This document shows positions 1-7,073 of a stretch of DNA of 9,433 bases, piece by piece (the first letter of the stretch is position 1; every line of letters begins with the position of its first letter). Below the pieces are notes generated by a model. The model worked only from the letters and a program-made list of their open reading frames with translations. It searched no databases and was not told the origin of the DNA. A program made the position numbers and the translations under genes. Origin of the DNA: an uncultured Chloroflexota bacterium (lineage in GTDB: Bacteria > Chloroflexota > Dehalococcoidia > UBA3495); NCBI GenBank assembly GCA_913020235.1, contig CAJWBT010000070.1, forward strand, positions 1 to 9,433, given 5' to 3'.

Positions 1-64
1 GGCCTTCCTCAATGGCCGTGAGGAGCGCCGGCGGCACGTGGTGAGCGTGCATGTCTACGCGCAT
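1..64 (-). CDS. Amidohydrolase family protein (ACMSD/COG2159-like), N-terminal fragment
   Basis: Only the first 21 codons are inside the window; the rest lies beyond base 1. The start is ATG at 64-62, preceded by a GGGAGG ribosome-binding site at 74-69 with a short spacer. The peptide begins MRVDMHAHHVPPALL. The D-x-H-x-H pattern (Asp4, His6, His8) followed by V-P is the usual first-strand metal-binding signature of amidohydrolases of the aminocarboxymuconate semialdehyde decarboxylase (ACMSD) type. These are cytoplasmic TIM-barrel enzymes that hydrolyse or decarboxylate small, often aromatic-derived substrates using a bound metal. The exact reaction cannot be told from this fragment. It is divergent from the alcohol dehydrogenase, so the two have separate promoters. 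Confidence 0.72.
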   Translation of the reverse strand, partial: MRVDMHAHHVPPALLTAIEEG

Positions 65-386
65 TCCGCCTCCCGTGTGACCTGACCCGGCGTGGCAGGC
101 CGATATCCGCCGCCGCTCGCTCCCATTGGCCGGCCCGGGCTACGGTGGAGAGCCCAACTCATTGTAACCCCCGAGGTCCGGAAGTCTTGTTCCCGGTAGA
201 ACGGTGAAAGCTGCCGGTCATCTGAAGTCTACGTCAGTTTGTTCACGGTGGCAATTTCCGGGCCTCAATGGGGGTGTTTCCCCCTGGAGTACCGCCCGGG
301 TGGACCGGAGGTCCTACGGGGACCGGCTCGAAACCCCTTGCATCGAACGCCGCGGTTCCTCAAAATGAGACTCTGTGGTCAAGCAG
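65..386. other. Divergent intergenic region between amidohydrolase and alcohol dehydrogenase
   Basis: About 320 bases with no supported gene. It must hold the promoters of both divergent genes, but I find no convincing -35/-10 pair in either direction; a TACAAT on the minus strand lacks a matching -35. Two small hairpins are visible: GGGGG-TGTTT-CCCCC at 270-284 and GGTCC-TACGG-GGACC at about 310-324. Neither has a T-tract, so they are not clear terminators. No tRNA or known riboswitch was recognised. Confidence 0.5.
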
Positions 387-1391
387 ATGAAGGCCTTGCT
401 TCTTCGTGAAACTGCTCCAATCGAAACGGCCCCACTGGAGCCGGTGGAGATTCCCGTACCCGAGCCGGGGGACCGGGAAATCCTCATCCAGGTCCGGGCT
501 TGCGGCCTGTGTCACACCGACCTGCACACCGTGGAAGGGGAGCTTGCCCTCCCCAAGATGCCCGTTGTCCCGGGCCACCAGATCGTCGGAGTAGTCCAGC
601 GGGTTGGTGAGGGGGTTGGCCAACCCAGGCCGGGGGACCGGGTCGGCGTGGGATGGCTGAATTCCACCTGCGGCGAGTGCGCTTTCTGCGAGTCCGGGCG
701 CGAAAACCTCTGCCCTGGCGGCCGGTTCACCGGCTGCCACGTGGACGGTGGCTACGCTGAATACGTGGTCGCGCCCGCGGCGTTCACCTACCCGCTTCCC
801 CAAGGTTTCTCCGATGAGCAGGCTGCGCCACTGCTGTGCGGCGGCGTCATCGGATACCGGGCCCTCCGTCTCTCCGGGATACAGCCGGGAGGAGTCCTAG
901 GGCTGTACGGATTCGGGGCCTCGGCCCACATCGTCATCCAGGTGGCCCGTCACTGGGGCTGCCGGGTCCTGGTGTTCACCAGGTCGGCGGCCCACCAGGA
1001 GCTGGCCGTCCTTCTGGGCGCGGCCTGGGCCGGGCAGGCCGCTCAGATGCCCCCCGAGGACCCGGACAGCTCGATAATCTTCGCCCCGGCGGGGAGCCTG
1101 GTGCCGCTGGCCCTCGGCAGGCTCAAGCGGGGCGGCACCCTGGCCTTGGCGGGCATCACCATGAGTCCCATCCCGGAGATGCCCTACGAGCTGTTGTACG
1201 GCGAGCGCACTGTGCGGAGCGTGGCCAACGCCACTCGCAGAGACGCCCGTGAGCTTCTGGCCCTGGCGGAGGAAGTGCCGGTCGAGACCAGAGTCCAGGT
1301 CTTTGGGCTGCCGGACGTGAACCGCGCCCTTCATCTTTTGAAGCTGGGCCGGATCAACGGGGCCGGTGTGGTGAAGGTCGCTACGGACTGA
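387..1391 (+). CDS. Zinc-dependent alcohol dehydrogenase family protein (MDR superfamily)
   Basis: A 334-residue cytoplasmic oxidoreductase of the medium-chain zinc alcohol dehydrogenase family, which interconverts alcohols and aldehydes with NAD(P). The N-terminal GroES-like half carries the expected catalytic zinc ligands Cys42 (GLCHTDLH), His64 (PGHQIVG) and Cys151 (APLLCGG). The structural zinc site is complete: Cys95, Cys98, Cys101 and Cys109 (C-x2-C-x2-C-x7-C). The Rossmann turn is GFGASAH at 175-181. The next strand ends VFTRS (197-200), without the acidic residue typical of strict NAD enzymes, so NADP use is possible (inference). Gln65 stands where classical enzymes have Glu after the zinc His; as I recall, this is seen in the zinc-binding alcohol dehydrogenase subfamily this protein resembles. 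I chose ATG 387 because family members begin at this MKA. An in-frame GTG at 375 is the alternative, and neither has a strong ribosome-binding site. The physiological substrate is unknown. Confidence 0.9.
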   Translation: MKALLLRETAPIETAPLEPVEIPVPEPGDREILIQVRACGLCHTDLHTVEGELALPKMPVVPGHQIVGVVQRVGEGVGQPRPGDRVGVGWLNSTCGECAFCESGRENLCPGGRFTGCHVDGGYAEYVVAPAAFTYPLPQGFSDEQAAPLLCGGVIGYRALRLSGIQPGGVLGLYGFGASAHIVIQVARHWGCRVLVFTRSAAHQELAVLLGAAWAGQAAQMPPEDPDSSIIFAPAGSLVPLALGRLKRGGTLALAGITMSPIPEMPYELLYGERTVRSVANATRRDARELLALAEEVPVETRVQVFGLPDVNRALHLLKLGRINGAGVVKVATD

Positions 1392-1467
1392 CCGGAACAC
1401 CGTCGTCCCAGACCGCCCGGGCAAGGCCCATCCAAGTGGCGACGGCGGCTTCGAGCTGGGCGGGAGA

Positions 1468-1790
1468 ATGGAACTCCAGCCTTCGCGCCAGGTAGGCGAA
1501 CTCCCGGTCCTCCGCAACGGCGCCCATGAGCGGGTCCGCGCGCGGTTTCGGGAGCGGTTCGGGGACCGGTTCCTGCTCATCACGGTGGGCGAGGCCGAGG
1601 GCCTGGAACTGTTCGGCCCCGGCCCAATCCTGCCCCAAACCAGGCGGCGCATGGGCGACCTGATCGCCATCTCCGCCGGTGTTCACCTGCCCAGTGCCAT
1701 TGCCATCGATGGTTGGGGAGAACCAGGCGGTGGTCCCGCCGGAGTCCACGATCCACTTCGCTGCTGCCCGTTCTGGTGGGGCCTCAGGGA
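1468..1790 (+). pseudogene. Possible decayed C-terminal fragment of an alkaline phosphatase/nucleotide pyrophosphatase family gene
   Basis: The plus frame beginning at 1468 reads RERFGDRFLLIT, then LELFGPGPILP, then RRRMGDLIAISAG. In order and spacing this recalls the C-terminal segment of bacterial type I phosphodiesterase/nucleotide pyrophosphatase proteins (GDR..L.T..EA..lFGPG...R.R.GD.iaia.G). The expected ending, a His-Gly-Gly-like turn then a VPLLV-like strand, is not intact in this frame. A neighbouring frame reads SLLPVLVGPQ near 1760-1790, as if after a frameshift. Nothing upstream encodes the catalytic N-terminal domain, because the alcohol dehydrogenase ends at 1391. Third codon positions are very GC-rich from about 1500 to 1620 (37 of 40), which favours this strand, but first positions are nearly as GC-rich, so the reverse strand cannot be excluded. 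The resemblance is from memory, so this is tentative. Confidence 0.3.
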
Positions 1791-2153
1791 CGAGAGCAGG
1801 CCCGGTCTATCGGGGCACGGCAACCTGGCAGGCCCTTCCCTAACTCGGGCCGGCCCAAACCAGGCGGAGATAGCGGTTTCAAAGTGCTGGGGGGTGGGTG
1901 GCTCTCGCAAGAGGGCGGTGAGCTTGGCGATCTGCTCCAGGTAGACCGGACATTTTTCACTCGCGAGCATGTACTTTTCCGAGTCCCAGATCGATACGGT
2001 CAACGCCCGGTTTGTTGCCTCGTCGGTGAACACGAACCCAGCGTGAAAGCCTTCCAACCGGTGGAGAAGCGGGTCTATGTTCACCTTCACAACGTCGATC
2101 AGCTGATCGATCTTGCCTTCCTGGACTGTCAGCAACATCACTCTGGCCTGCAT
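1683..2153 (-). CDS. Small ABM-like (antibiotic biosynthesis monooxygenase fold) protein with aberrant C-terminal tail
   Basis: The start is ATG at 2153-2151, preceded by GGGAGG at 2164-2159 with a 5-base spacer, which makes it firm. Residues 1-97 (MQARVMLLTVQEGKIDQL to HFETAISA) look like a single dimeric alpha/beta-barrel domain. They show a first strand, a helix with a conserved-looking LLHRLEGFHAGFVF turn, a central strand ALTVSIWDSEKYM, and a final helix and strand. Such proteins are usually about 95-110 residues and act as small monooxygenases, stress proteins or uncharacterised oligomers. The catalytic role here is unknown. The remaining 59 residues are rich in Pro, Gly, Arg and Ser and have no domain character. 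They run antisense through the possible gene remnant at 1468-1790, which suggests the original stop was lost by mutation or frameshift. The gene is convergent with the alcohol dehydrogenase. Confidence 0.65.
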   Translation of the reverse strand: MQARVMLLTVQEGKIDQLIDVVKVNIDPLLHRLEGFHAGFVFTDEATNRALTVSIWDSEKYMLASEKCPVYLEQIAKLTALLREPPTPQHFETAISAWFGPARVREGPARLPCPDRPGLLSSLRPHQNGQQRSGSWTPAGPPPGSPQPSMAMALGR

Positions 2154-2262
2154 CGTTGCCTCCCTGTCTCTTCGAGGTTCTGGAGCGGGTCATTGTTAGT
2201 CTTAACCGTCAGCCGGTTGGACATCAATGTACTGGTCCGCGGTTCTTGCGGCATCGGCTGGA

Positions 2263-2273
2263 ATAATGATTAT
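2263..2273. promoter_or_regulatory. AT-rich inverted repeat upstream of the ABM-like gene (possible operator)
   Basis: ATAAT-G-ATTAT is a perfect 5-bp inverted repeat about 110 bases upstream of the ABM-like start. It is conspicuous in GC-rich DNA and resembles part of a Fur-type operator, but it is too short to assign. Some ABM-fold proteins (IsdG type) are iron-regulated, which is the only functional link. Confidence 0.15.
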
Positions 2274-2558
2274 CGCTAGACAATTAGGCCCATTGAGGTT
2301 CGACCCTCCAGTGGCGCCCGAGCCGACCCCAACTTGGGTCAACCGGGAAGACTTCAACTACGGGCGGTATCGTAAGGTGCTGGGCAACGCGGCAGCCGCA
2401 GATGTGCCAGACGTGAAACAAGAACGGATCGCACCGCACAAAGAGGAGGTGAAGGTCCAGCCTACCGAGAGGCGAGGGCTTCACAACCGGCCCCAGAGGA
2501 GTTCACCGAAGCGATTTCGCACCCCTGATCTTTCGAGGCCCAGGGTGTCCCAAAACTT

Positions 2559-2587
2559 ACCAGGTGCCGACGCCTAGCACCGCTGGT
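2559..2587. other. Hairpin in intergenic region
   Basis: ACCA-GGTGC at 2559-2567 pairs with GCACC-(GC)-TGGT at 2577-2587 around a 9-base loop, giving nine base pairs with a two-base bulge. There is no T-tract on either side, so it is not a standard terminator. Its function is unknown; it could be part of a small RNA or a chance structure. Confidence 0.3.
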
Positions 2588-2946
2588 TCCATACGCCGGA
2601 CATGCTCTGATACCTGGAAACCTGCGCGTGGGCCGTCTCGCGCCGGGTGCGCTCACGGTCGGTGGCCGGTGGCCCGGAGAGCAACTTGAAAACCGCCAGC
2701 ACACTTTTCCCCGCTCTGACCCACGGGTCCCTTTTCCGGTTGCCGTGGCCCCAGGAGGCCTCGGGGTAGTCGAGTTGTGGTGAGCTTGTCAGCGTTGCCA
2801 TACCAACCCCCGTCGAGTTCCGGATGGGTGGTCCCGGTCGGCCAAGCATACCTACATGCTTTCTGGGCATCGTCTTGGCCGGCGGCTTACCTCAGAGTAA
2901 CCCGAAATTGAGCCGGGGTAATCAGTAGAAGCGACGGGTTTAGCAC

Positions 2947-2977
2947 AAGAAAAAGGCTGACCGTGCGGTCAGCCTTT
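2947..2977 (-). terminator. Rho-independent terminator of the sensor-regulator cassette
   Basis: Read on the minus strand, an uninterrupted 11-bp stem (AAAGGCTGACC with GGTCAGCCTTT) closes a 4-base GCAC loop. It is followed by a T-rich tail, TTTTTCTT (2954-2947). It begins 30 bases past the TAG stop of the response regulator (3010-3008). This is the strongest terminator in the window and marks the end of the minus-strand transcript. The A-rich flank on the other side could give weaker bidirectional activity. Confidence 0.92.
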
Positions 2978-3007
2978 CAGCCGAGGGAGCCTAGCACCTT
3001 TGGAGGA

Positions 3008-3661
3008 CTACAGCGTGATGATGCCCTTGGCCATCGCCTTGGTCACCGCCTCCGTTCGGTGGTTGACTTCCAGCTTTTGGAAGATGTTGGTCACGTGAGT
3101 CTTGACCGTGCTTTCACTGATGAAGAGGCCGGCGGCGATTTCCTTGTTAGCTGCCCCTTTGGCCATCAGCCGTAGCACCTCCACCTCTCTTTCCGAGAGC
3201 GCCTGGGGTCCGCCGCCCTGGGCCGCCTGACGGGAAAGCTGGGCGAACCGGTCCAGCACGCGGGAGACCACCTGCGGCTGAATCAAGGACTCGCCACGGT
3301 GCACTACCCGTATCGCATCGAACAGCTCTTCCCTGGACGCGTCCTTAAGCAGATAGCCTTTGGCGCCGGCCTCGATGGCGTCGAAGATGTATTCGTCGGT
3401 GTCATAGGTGGTGAGGACGATGAACCGGACGTCGGGCTCATCGGCGCGGATGCGGCGCATGGCCTCCACACCGTCCAACTCGGGCATGCGCAGGTCCATC
3501 AGCACCACGTCGGGCCGTAAGGCGACGGCCTTCTCCACTGCCTCAAGCCCGTTCTTGGCCTCACCCACCACCGCGAAATCCCCCTGCCTCGCCAGCATCG
3601 CGACCAGGCCGTCGCGCACCACAGCGTGGTCGTCAACAATCAAGATCCCAATCTTTTCCAT
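3008..3661 (-). CDS. Two-component response regulator, NarL/FixJ (LuxR-HTH) family
   Basis: A 217-residue cytoplasmic DNA-binding regulator. The receiver domain spans about residues 3-122: acidic pair Asp10-Asp11 (ILIVDDHAVVRDG), phospho-acceptor Asp56 (VVLMDLRMPELDG), switch Thr84 (IVLTT) and Lys106 (GYLLKDAS). A linker rich in Gln and Gly leads to the LuxR-type helix-turn-helix at about 154-217, with LSEREVEVLRLMAKG, NKEIA and the recognition helix ESTVKTHVTNIFQKL. All key residues are present. I chose ATG 3661-3659, not the open frame reaching 3760, because the receiver begins at once after this Met and a GAGGGA ribosome-binding site sits just upstream. The kinase gene ends 172 bases upstream on the same strand and has the HisKA_3 dimerisation domain that pairs with NarL-type regulators, so it is the likely partner. 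Target genes are unknown. Confidence 0.95.
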   Translation of the reverse strand: MEKIGILIVDDHAVVRDGLVAMLARQGDFAVVGEAKNGLEAVEKAVALRPDVVLMDLRMPELDGVEAMRRIRADEPDVRFIVLTTYDTDEYIFDAIEAGAKGYLLKDASREELFDAIRVVHRGESLIQPQVVSRVLDRFAQLSRQAAQGGGPQALSEREVEVLRLMAKGAANKEIAAGLFISESTVKTHVTNIFQKLEVNHRTEAVTKAMAKGIITL

Positions 3662-3833
3662 TTGCCGTTCCCTCAGGAAAATTCGTTGTCGCTTTGATGA
3701 CCTGTTACCCAAGCGGGCGGTGGGTCTTCCGCTCAACCGCTTCACTTCCCAGTCTACCAACAGCCATTTGTTTTTCCACTCGCTTTCCCCCGTGGAGTGA
3801 GGAGGCGAAGCTGTAATTGTACCAAGCGCGTGG

Positions 3834-6800
3834 CTAGTTCGTGGGTATGTCCACCTGGACGAGGGTGCCTTTCCCTTTCTGACTCTTCACGTGGAAACTC
3901 CCTTCCAGCAGGCGGGCTCGCTGCTCCATGCCCGTCAACCCGAACCCTTGGCGCTCGGTGGTCCCTTTCGCGCGGCTGGGATCGAACCCCTCGCCGTTAT
4001 CCTGAACGTACAGCCGGACGGCCCCCGGATGGAACTCCAGGCCGACGCTAACCTCGGTGGCCCCGGCATGCCGCCTTACGTTGTTCAGGGACTCCTGGCA
4101 GACTCGCAGAAGCGCGGTCTGGACATCGGGTGGCAACTCGCGCTTTTCCCCGGAAAGAATGAACGAGCCCTCGATCCGGCCGGCCGGGTCGCACCGGCGG
4201 ACCTCCTCCCGTAATGCCTGGTCCAACGAATGCTGCTCGAGTGCATGTGGAATCAGGCCCCAGACCGAGCGTCTGGCCTCCTGCAGGCTGTCTCGGGCAA
4301 GGCCCTTGGCCCGCCCAAGGTGGGACTGGACGTCGCCGGTTTCCACGTCCAACACCTGCTCCGCGGCCTCAAGCTGGAGGATGATTCCGGTGAATCCCTG
4401 GGCCAGGGTATCGTGGATCTCCCGGGCCATGCGGTTTCGCTCCTCCAGGACCGCCACGTCCCGGGTCTGCTGGAGTGCGGCCTCCTCGGTCCGCTTGCGC
4501 TCGGTGACATCGTGGACCATCCCCTGGTAGGCGAGGACATTGCCGTCGTTGTCCCGCTGCATCGTGAGGCTCACCAGGCAGTCGGCCTCGGTGCCGTCCT
4601 TCTTGAGCAGGTGAATCTCGTAGTCTTCAACCGACCCTTGCTGGTTGACCGCCAGCATGAGCCTGGAGTGGTCCGCCTGGCTGACGCACATATCCCGGAT
4701 CGTCAGACCCAGGAGTTCCTGCGCATCGTAGCCAAAGAGGCCCAGGGCCGCCTGGTTGACGTCGAGACACCTGCCGTCCATGGAGAAGACAAGGATCGGG
4801 TCTTTGGACTCGTCGAAAATGCTCTGGTACTTTTCCTCGGCCTCTCGCATCTCCTTCTCGGATTGCCTGGTCCGTGCGTAGAGTTCGGCGTTGGCCATGG
4901 CCGGGGCGATCTGATCGGCAAGACGTTCCAAGACTGCCAGCTCTCTAGCTCCGTAGGCGCCTAGCTTCCGGCTGCGCAGGGACAGGGTTCCCATGACGCG
5001 GCCCTGATAGTTAAGGGGCACCATGATGCTCGAGAGCATTCCCGTTTCCAGAATGGCCCGGTCGGCATGGAATCGAGCGTCTGCCGCAACATCCGGACGC
5101 ACCAGGGAACGCCCGGTCCGGAGGACATGTTCGGTCTGGCTTCCATCCAGCTCTTGGATCTCACCGGCCCGCCGGCCCGGTTGGAGCAGGCCTGAGACGT
5201 ACCGGAATACGAAGGTGCCTGCATCGTGGTCGATGACGTTGACGTTGATCCGGTCGAAGTCCACCAGTTTCTTCACGTCCGAGGCGAACTTCCCGTAGAC
5301 CTCGTCTATGTTCAGGGTTGCGGTGATTGTCTTCCCGATTTCCGCCAGCAGCGCGCTCTCTTCAGCCAGCCGGCGCTCCGCCTCGTGACTTTCTTTCAGC
5401 TCTTGCTCCGCCCGGATGCGCTCGGTGATGTCTCGGATAATTCCCTGGACCTCGATCCGGTCTCCCTGCTGGTCCCGCCGCAGGATCGCCGTCACCAGGC
5501 AGTCGATTTCGGTCCCATCTCTTCGGCGGAGTCTCTGTTCAAAATTGTTGACCGACCCCACCTCGGCCAGTGTCTGGTTAAACCTCGCTTGCTCCTCATC
5601 ATTGATAACCATTTCGCTCACATCGGAGCCGATGGCCACCTCCCTGGTAAAACCAAAGAGGTCCAGAGTGGCCTGATTAACGTCGACTATTTTGCCGGCC
5701 ATGGAGCGGATGAAGATGGCGTCTCTGGACTCCTCGAATAGGGTGCGGTACCTCTCCTCACTCTCCCAGAGTTCTTCGGTCCGTGCCTGGACGCGCCGCT
5801 CCAGGCCGGCGTAGGACTCGTTCAGGGTCCAGGCCATGGTGTTGAACTGCTCGGCTAGGGCTTGAACTTCATCGCCGGACCGGGTGGTGATCGTATATTC
5901 AAAGTCGCCGCCGGCAATGCGCTCGGCTCCGCGGGTGAGTTCTCTGATGGGCTTCAACGTGCCGCTGACGGCGAGGAACACGAAGGCGGCGGTGGAGATA
6001 CCTCCCGCCACCAATAGAGCCAACAGCCACTTGCTCCGGTTCTGAATAGGTCCAACAACGTGTCCCCACTCTTCTTGGGTTATGACCGTCCAGGGCCTGC
6101 AATCACGCGGTGTCGGACACGGCAGTGGAGCAAACCCGGAAATCACGGCTTCACCCTCCGGGTCTTCGGCGATGATGGCTCCGGTCTGTCCCCCGGTAGC
6201 CCGCAGCACCGGCTCGGAAGCGGATAGGTCCTGGCCCAACTGGGACGTGTCCCGGTGGTAGATGACCCGCCCGTTGCCGTCCACCAGAAAGGCGAACCCG
6301 CTGGCGCCCGCCTGGAGTTCCAGGACCTCGGCAAAAGTGGCCCCCAGCAGTGAAATCCTGATGTCGGACACCCCGACCAGGATACCCCACGGCCGGTTGT
6401 CCCGCCCCGGAATCGGCGCCGCGGTCATTACCACGTCGCGGCCTGAGACCGGGTCCGGGAACACGCCGGAGAACGCCGGCCGAAGGGTCTGGCGCGCCCG
6501 TGCCAAGGTCTGGCGCACCTCTTCCGGCTGGGAAGACCCGGCGCTGCTGACGTCTCCGGAAACTGGGACAGGCCAGATAACGCCGTCCTGGCCGTCATAC
6601 ACCATGAAGCCTGCGTCGAAGACGTTCAGCAGGCTCTGAGCTTCTCCCAGCGTCGAGGCTATCCGGTCCGGGTCCAGCGATCGAAGGTCATCTCCGGTGG
6701 CCAGGGCTTGGAGCGTGCTGCTGTGGACGGCCAAGCGCTCGAAGAGCCGGGCGGAGGTGATCCTGGCAAGCTCGGCGTCCCGCTGCCGCACCACGTCCCG

Positions 6801-6914
6801 GGCCACCTGCTCGTAGGAATAGAGGGCGATTATGGCGACGGCCACCAGCACCAACACGGTAGGGAGCAAGGCCCAGAACAGGGTCTTGGCTCTAAGGCTT
6901 CTGGTAAAGAACAC
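3834..6914 (-). CDS. Membrane sensor histidine kinase: dCache-HAMP-PAS-GAF-PAS-HisKA_3-HATPase
   Basis: A 1026-residue inner-membrane kinase expected to phosphorylate the adjacent NarL-type regulator. Order of parts: membrane helix about 11-33; extracytoplasmic dCache-like sensor about 40-290, including FMVYDGQDGVIWPV and FAFLVDGNGRVIYH, with a Cys266/Cys272 pair; second helix about 295-317; HAMP about 318-370 (TLKPIRELTRGAERIAGGDF); PAS about 384-500 ending GIIRDITER; GAF about 518-680; second PAS about 692-808 ending GMVHDVTER. The catalytic core follows: phospho-acceptor His834 in MAREIHDTLAQGF (HisKA_3), then HATPase_c with N-box Asn945 (ESLNNVRRHA), G1 DNGEGFDP (972-979) and G2 GFGLTGM (990-996). 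I chose GTG 6914-6912, preceded by GGAG with an 8-base spacer and leading into FFTRSLRAK and the first helix. The longer frame from a TTG at 7040 adds 42 residues of no evident character. The ligand is unknown; extracytoplasmic, GAF and PAS inputs all seem possible. Confidence 0.93.
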   Translation of the reverse strand: MFFTRSLRAKTLFWALLPTVLVLVAVAIIALYSYEQVARDVVRQRDAELARITSARLFERLAVHSSTLQALATGDDLRSLDPDRIASTLGEAQSLLNVFDAGFMVYDGQDGVIWPVPVSGDVSSAGSSQPEEVRQTLARARQTLRPAFSGVFPDPVSGRDVVMTAAPIPGRDNRPWGILVGVSDIRISLLGATFAEVLELQAGASGFAFLVDGNGRVIYHRDTSQLGQDLSASEPVLRATGGQTGAIIAEDPEGEAVISGFAPLPCPTPRDCRPWTVITQEEWGHVVGPIQNRSKWLLALLVAGGISTAAFVFLAVSGTLKPIRELTRGAERIAGGDFEYTITTRSGDEVQALAEQFNTMAWTLNESYAGLERRVQARTEELWESEERYRTLFEESRDAIFIRSMAGKIVDVNQATLDLFGFTREVAIGSDVSEMVINDEEQARFNQTLAEVGSVNNFEQRLRRRDGTEIDCLVTAILRRDQQGDRIEVQGIIRDITERIRAEQELKESHEAERRLAEESALLAEIGKTITATLNIDEVYGKFASDVKKLVDFDRINVNVIDHDAGTFVFRYVSGLLQPGRRAGEIQELDGSQTEHVLRTGRSLVRPDVAADARFHADRAILETGMLSSIMVPLNYQGRVMGTLSLRSRKLGAYGARELAVLERLADQIAPAMANAELYARTRQSEKEMREAEEKYQSIFDESKDPILVFSMDGRCLDVNQAALGLFGYDAQELLGLTIRDMCVSQADHSRLMLAVNQQGSVEDYEIHLLKKDGTEADCLVSLTMQRDNDGNVLAYQGMVHDVTERKRTEEAALQQTRDVAVLEERNRMAREIHDTLAQGFTGIILQLEAAEQVLDVETGDVQSHLGRAKGLARDSLQEARRSVWGLIPHALEQHSLDQALREEVRRCDPAGRIEGSFILSGEKRELPPDVQTALLRVCQESLNNVRRHAGATEVSVGLEFHPGAVRLYVQDNGEGFDPSRAKGTTERQGFGLTGMEQRARLLEGSFHVKSQKGKGTLVQVDIPTN

Positions 6915-7073
6915 CTCGCCCGCTCCAACCCAAAGACGGAATGTCGTCGTGTAGCAGCCGCTTATGCTGCAAATGAGCGATTCCAGTCTATTCCCGGGGG
7001 ATTGAAGGGTCAAGGGTGGAGCGAAGGGCAGGGACTCCAAGCTGGGGGCCGGTTCGGGAAGGTCACCGCTGGG
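6915..7073 (-). other. Short gap between binding-protein and kinase genes
   Basis: A 159-base spacer inside the minus-strand cassette. I see no terminator hairpin with a T-tract and no convincing promoter, so read-through from the binding-protein gene into the kinase gene is plausible. The GGAG ribosome-binding site for the kinase GTG start lies at its kinase end. Confidence 0.45.

Larger units (their letters stand above)
2154..2946. other. Long intergenic region with no recognised gene
   Basis: About 790 bases without a supported gene. Open frames exist on both strands (plus 2227-2577, minus 2284-2484, minus 2574-2870), but none has a good ribosome-binding site or a protein signature I recognise, and they overlap one another. 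The part next to 2154 must contain the promoter of the ABM-like gene. An AT-rich inverted repeat, ATAAT-G-ATTAT at 2263-2273, stands out from the GC-rich surroundings. A 9-bp hairpin with a 2-base bulge lies at 2559-2587, and a short perfect inverted repeat, GACCC-AC-GGGTC, at 2718-2729. The region may be decayed coding sequence or hold an unrecognised RNA. Confidence 0.4.

Noticed and set aside
1381..1809. Minus-strand open frame ending VWDDGVPVSP, with a helix-like stretch FHSPAQLEAAVATW
   Set aside because: It shares its second codon position with the plus-strand frame at 1468, so both look protein-like. I recognise no family, the GTG at 1749 has no clear ribosome-binding site, and third-position GC is slightly lower than in the plus frame over 1500-1620. 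It cannot be fully excluded.
2290..2315. TTCGA-containing stem that resembles a tRNA T-arm
   Set aside because: The stem is only 4 bp with a 6-base loop, and no acceptor stem, D-arm or anticodon arm can be built around it.
2227..2577. Plus-strand open frame of 116 codons
   Set aside because: There is no ribosome-binding site before its ATG, no recognisable motif, only moderate GC at third positions (about 71 percent over a sampled stretch), and it overlaps an equally unsupported minus frame.
2574..2870. Minus-strand open frame of 98 codons
   Set aside because: No family is recognised, there is no clear ribosome-binding site, and the composition resembles translated GC-rich non-coding DNA.
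2875..2895. CGGCTTAC, which matches the 3' core of RNase P RNA
   Set aside because: The required ACAGAA just upstream and the GAGGAAAGTCC block further 5' are absent.
3662..3760. N-terminal extension of the response regulator from 3760
   Set aside because: The receiver domain begins at once after the ATG at 3661, and the extension has no homology-like features.
3816..3821. TACAAT on the minus strand as a -10 for the response regulator
   Set aside because: No acceptable -35 lies 16-18 bases upstream, so an internal promoter is not supported from sequence alone.
4230..5741. Long plus-strand open frames opposite the kinase gene
   Set aside because: They are antisense shadows of a gene with full domain motifs on the minus strand; the same applies to the plus frames at 7188-8093 and 8313-9215.
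6915..7040. N-terminal extension of the kinase from a TTG at 7040
   Set aside because: The extra 42 residues lack any domain, and the GTG at 6914 has a good ribosome-binding site and leads into the first membrane helix.
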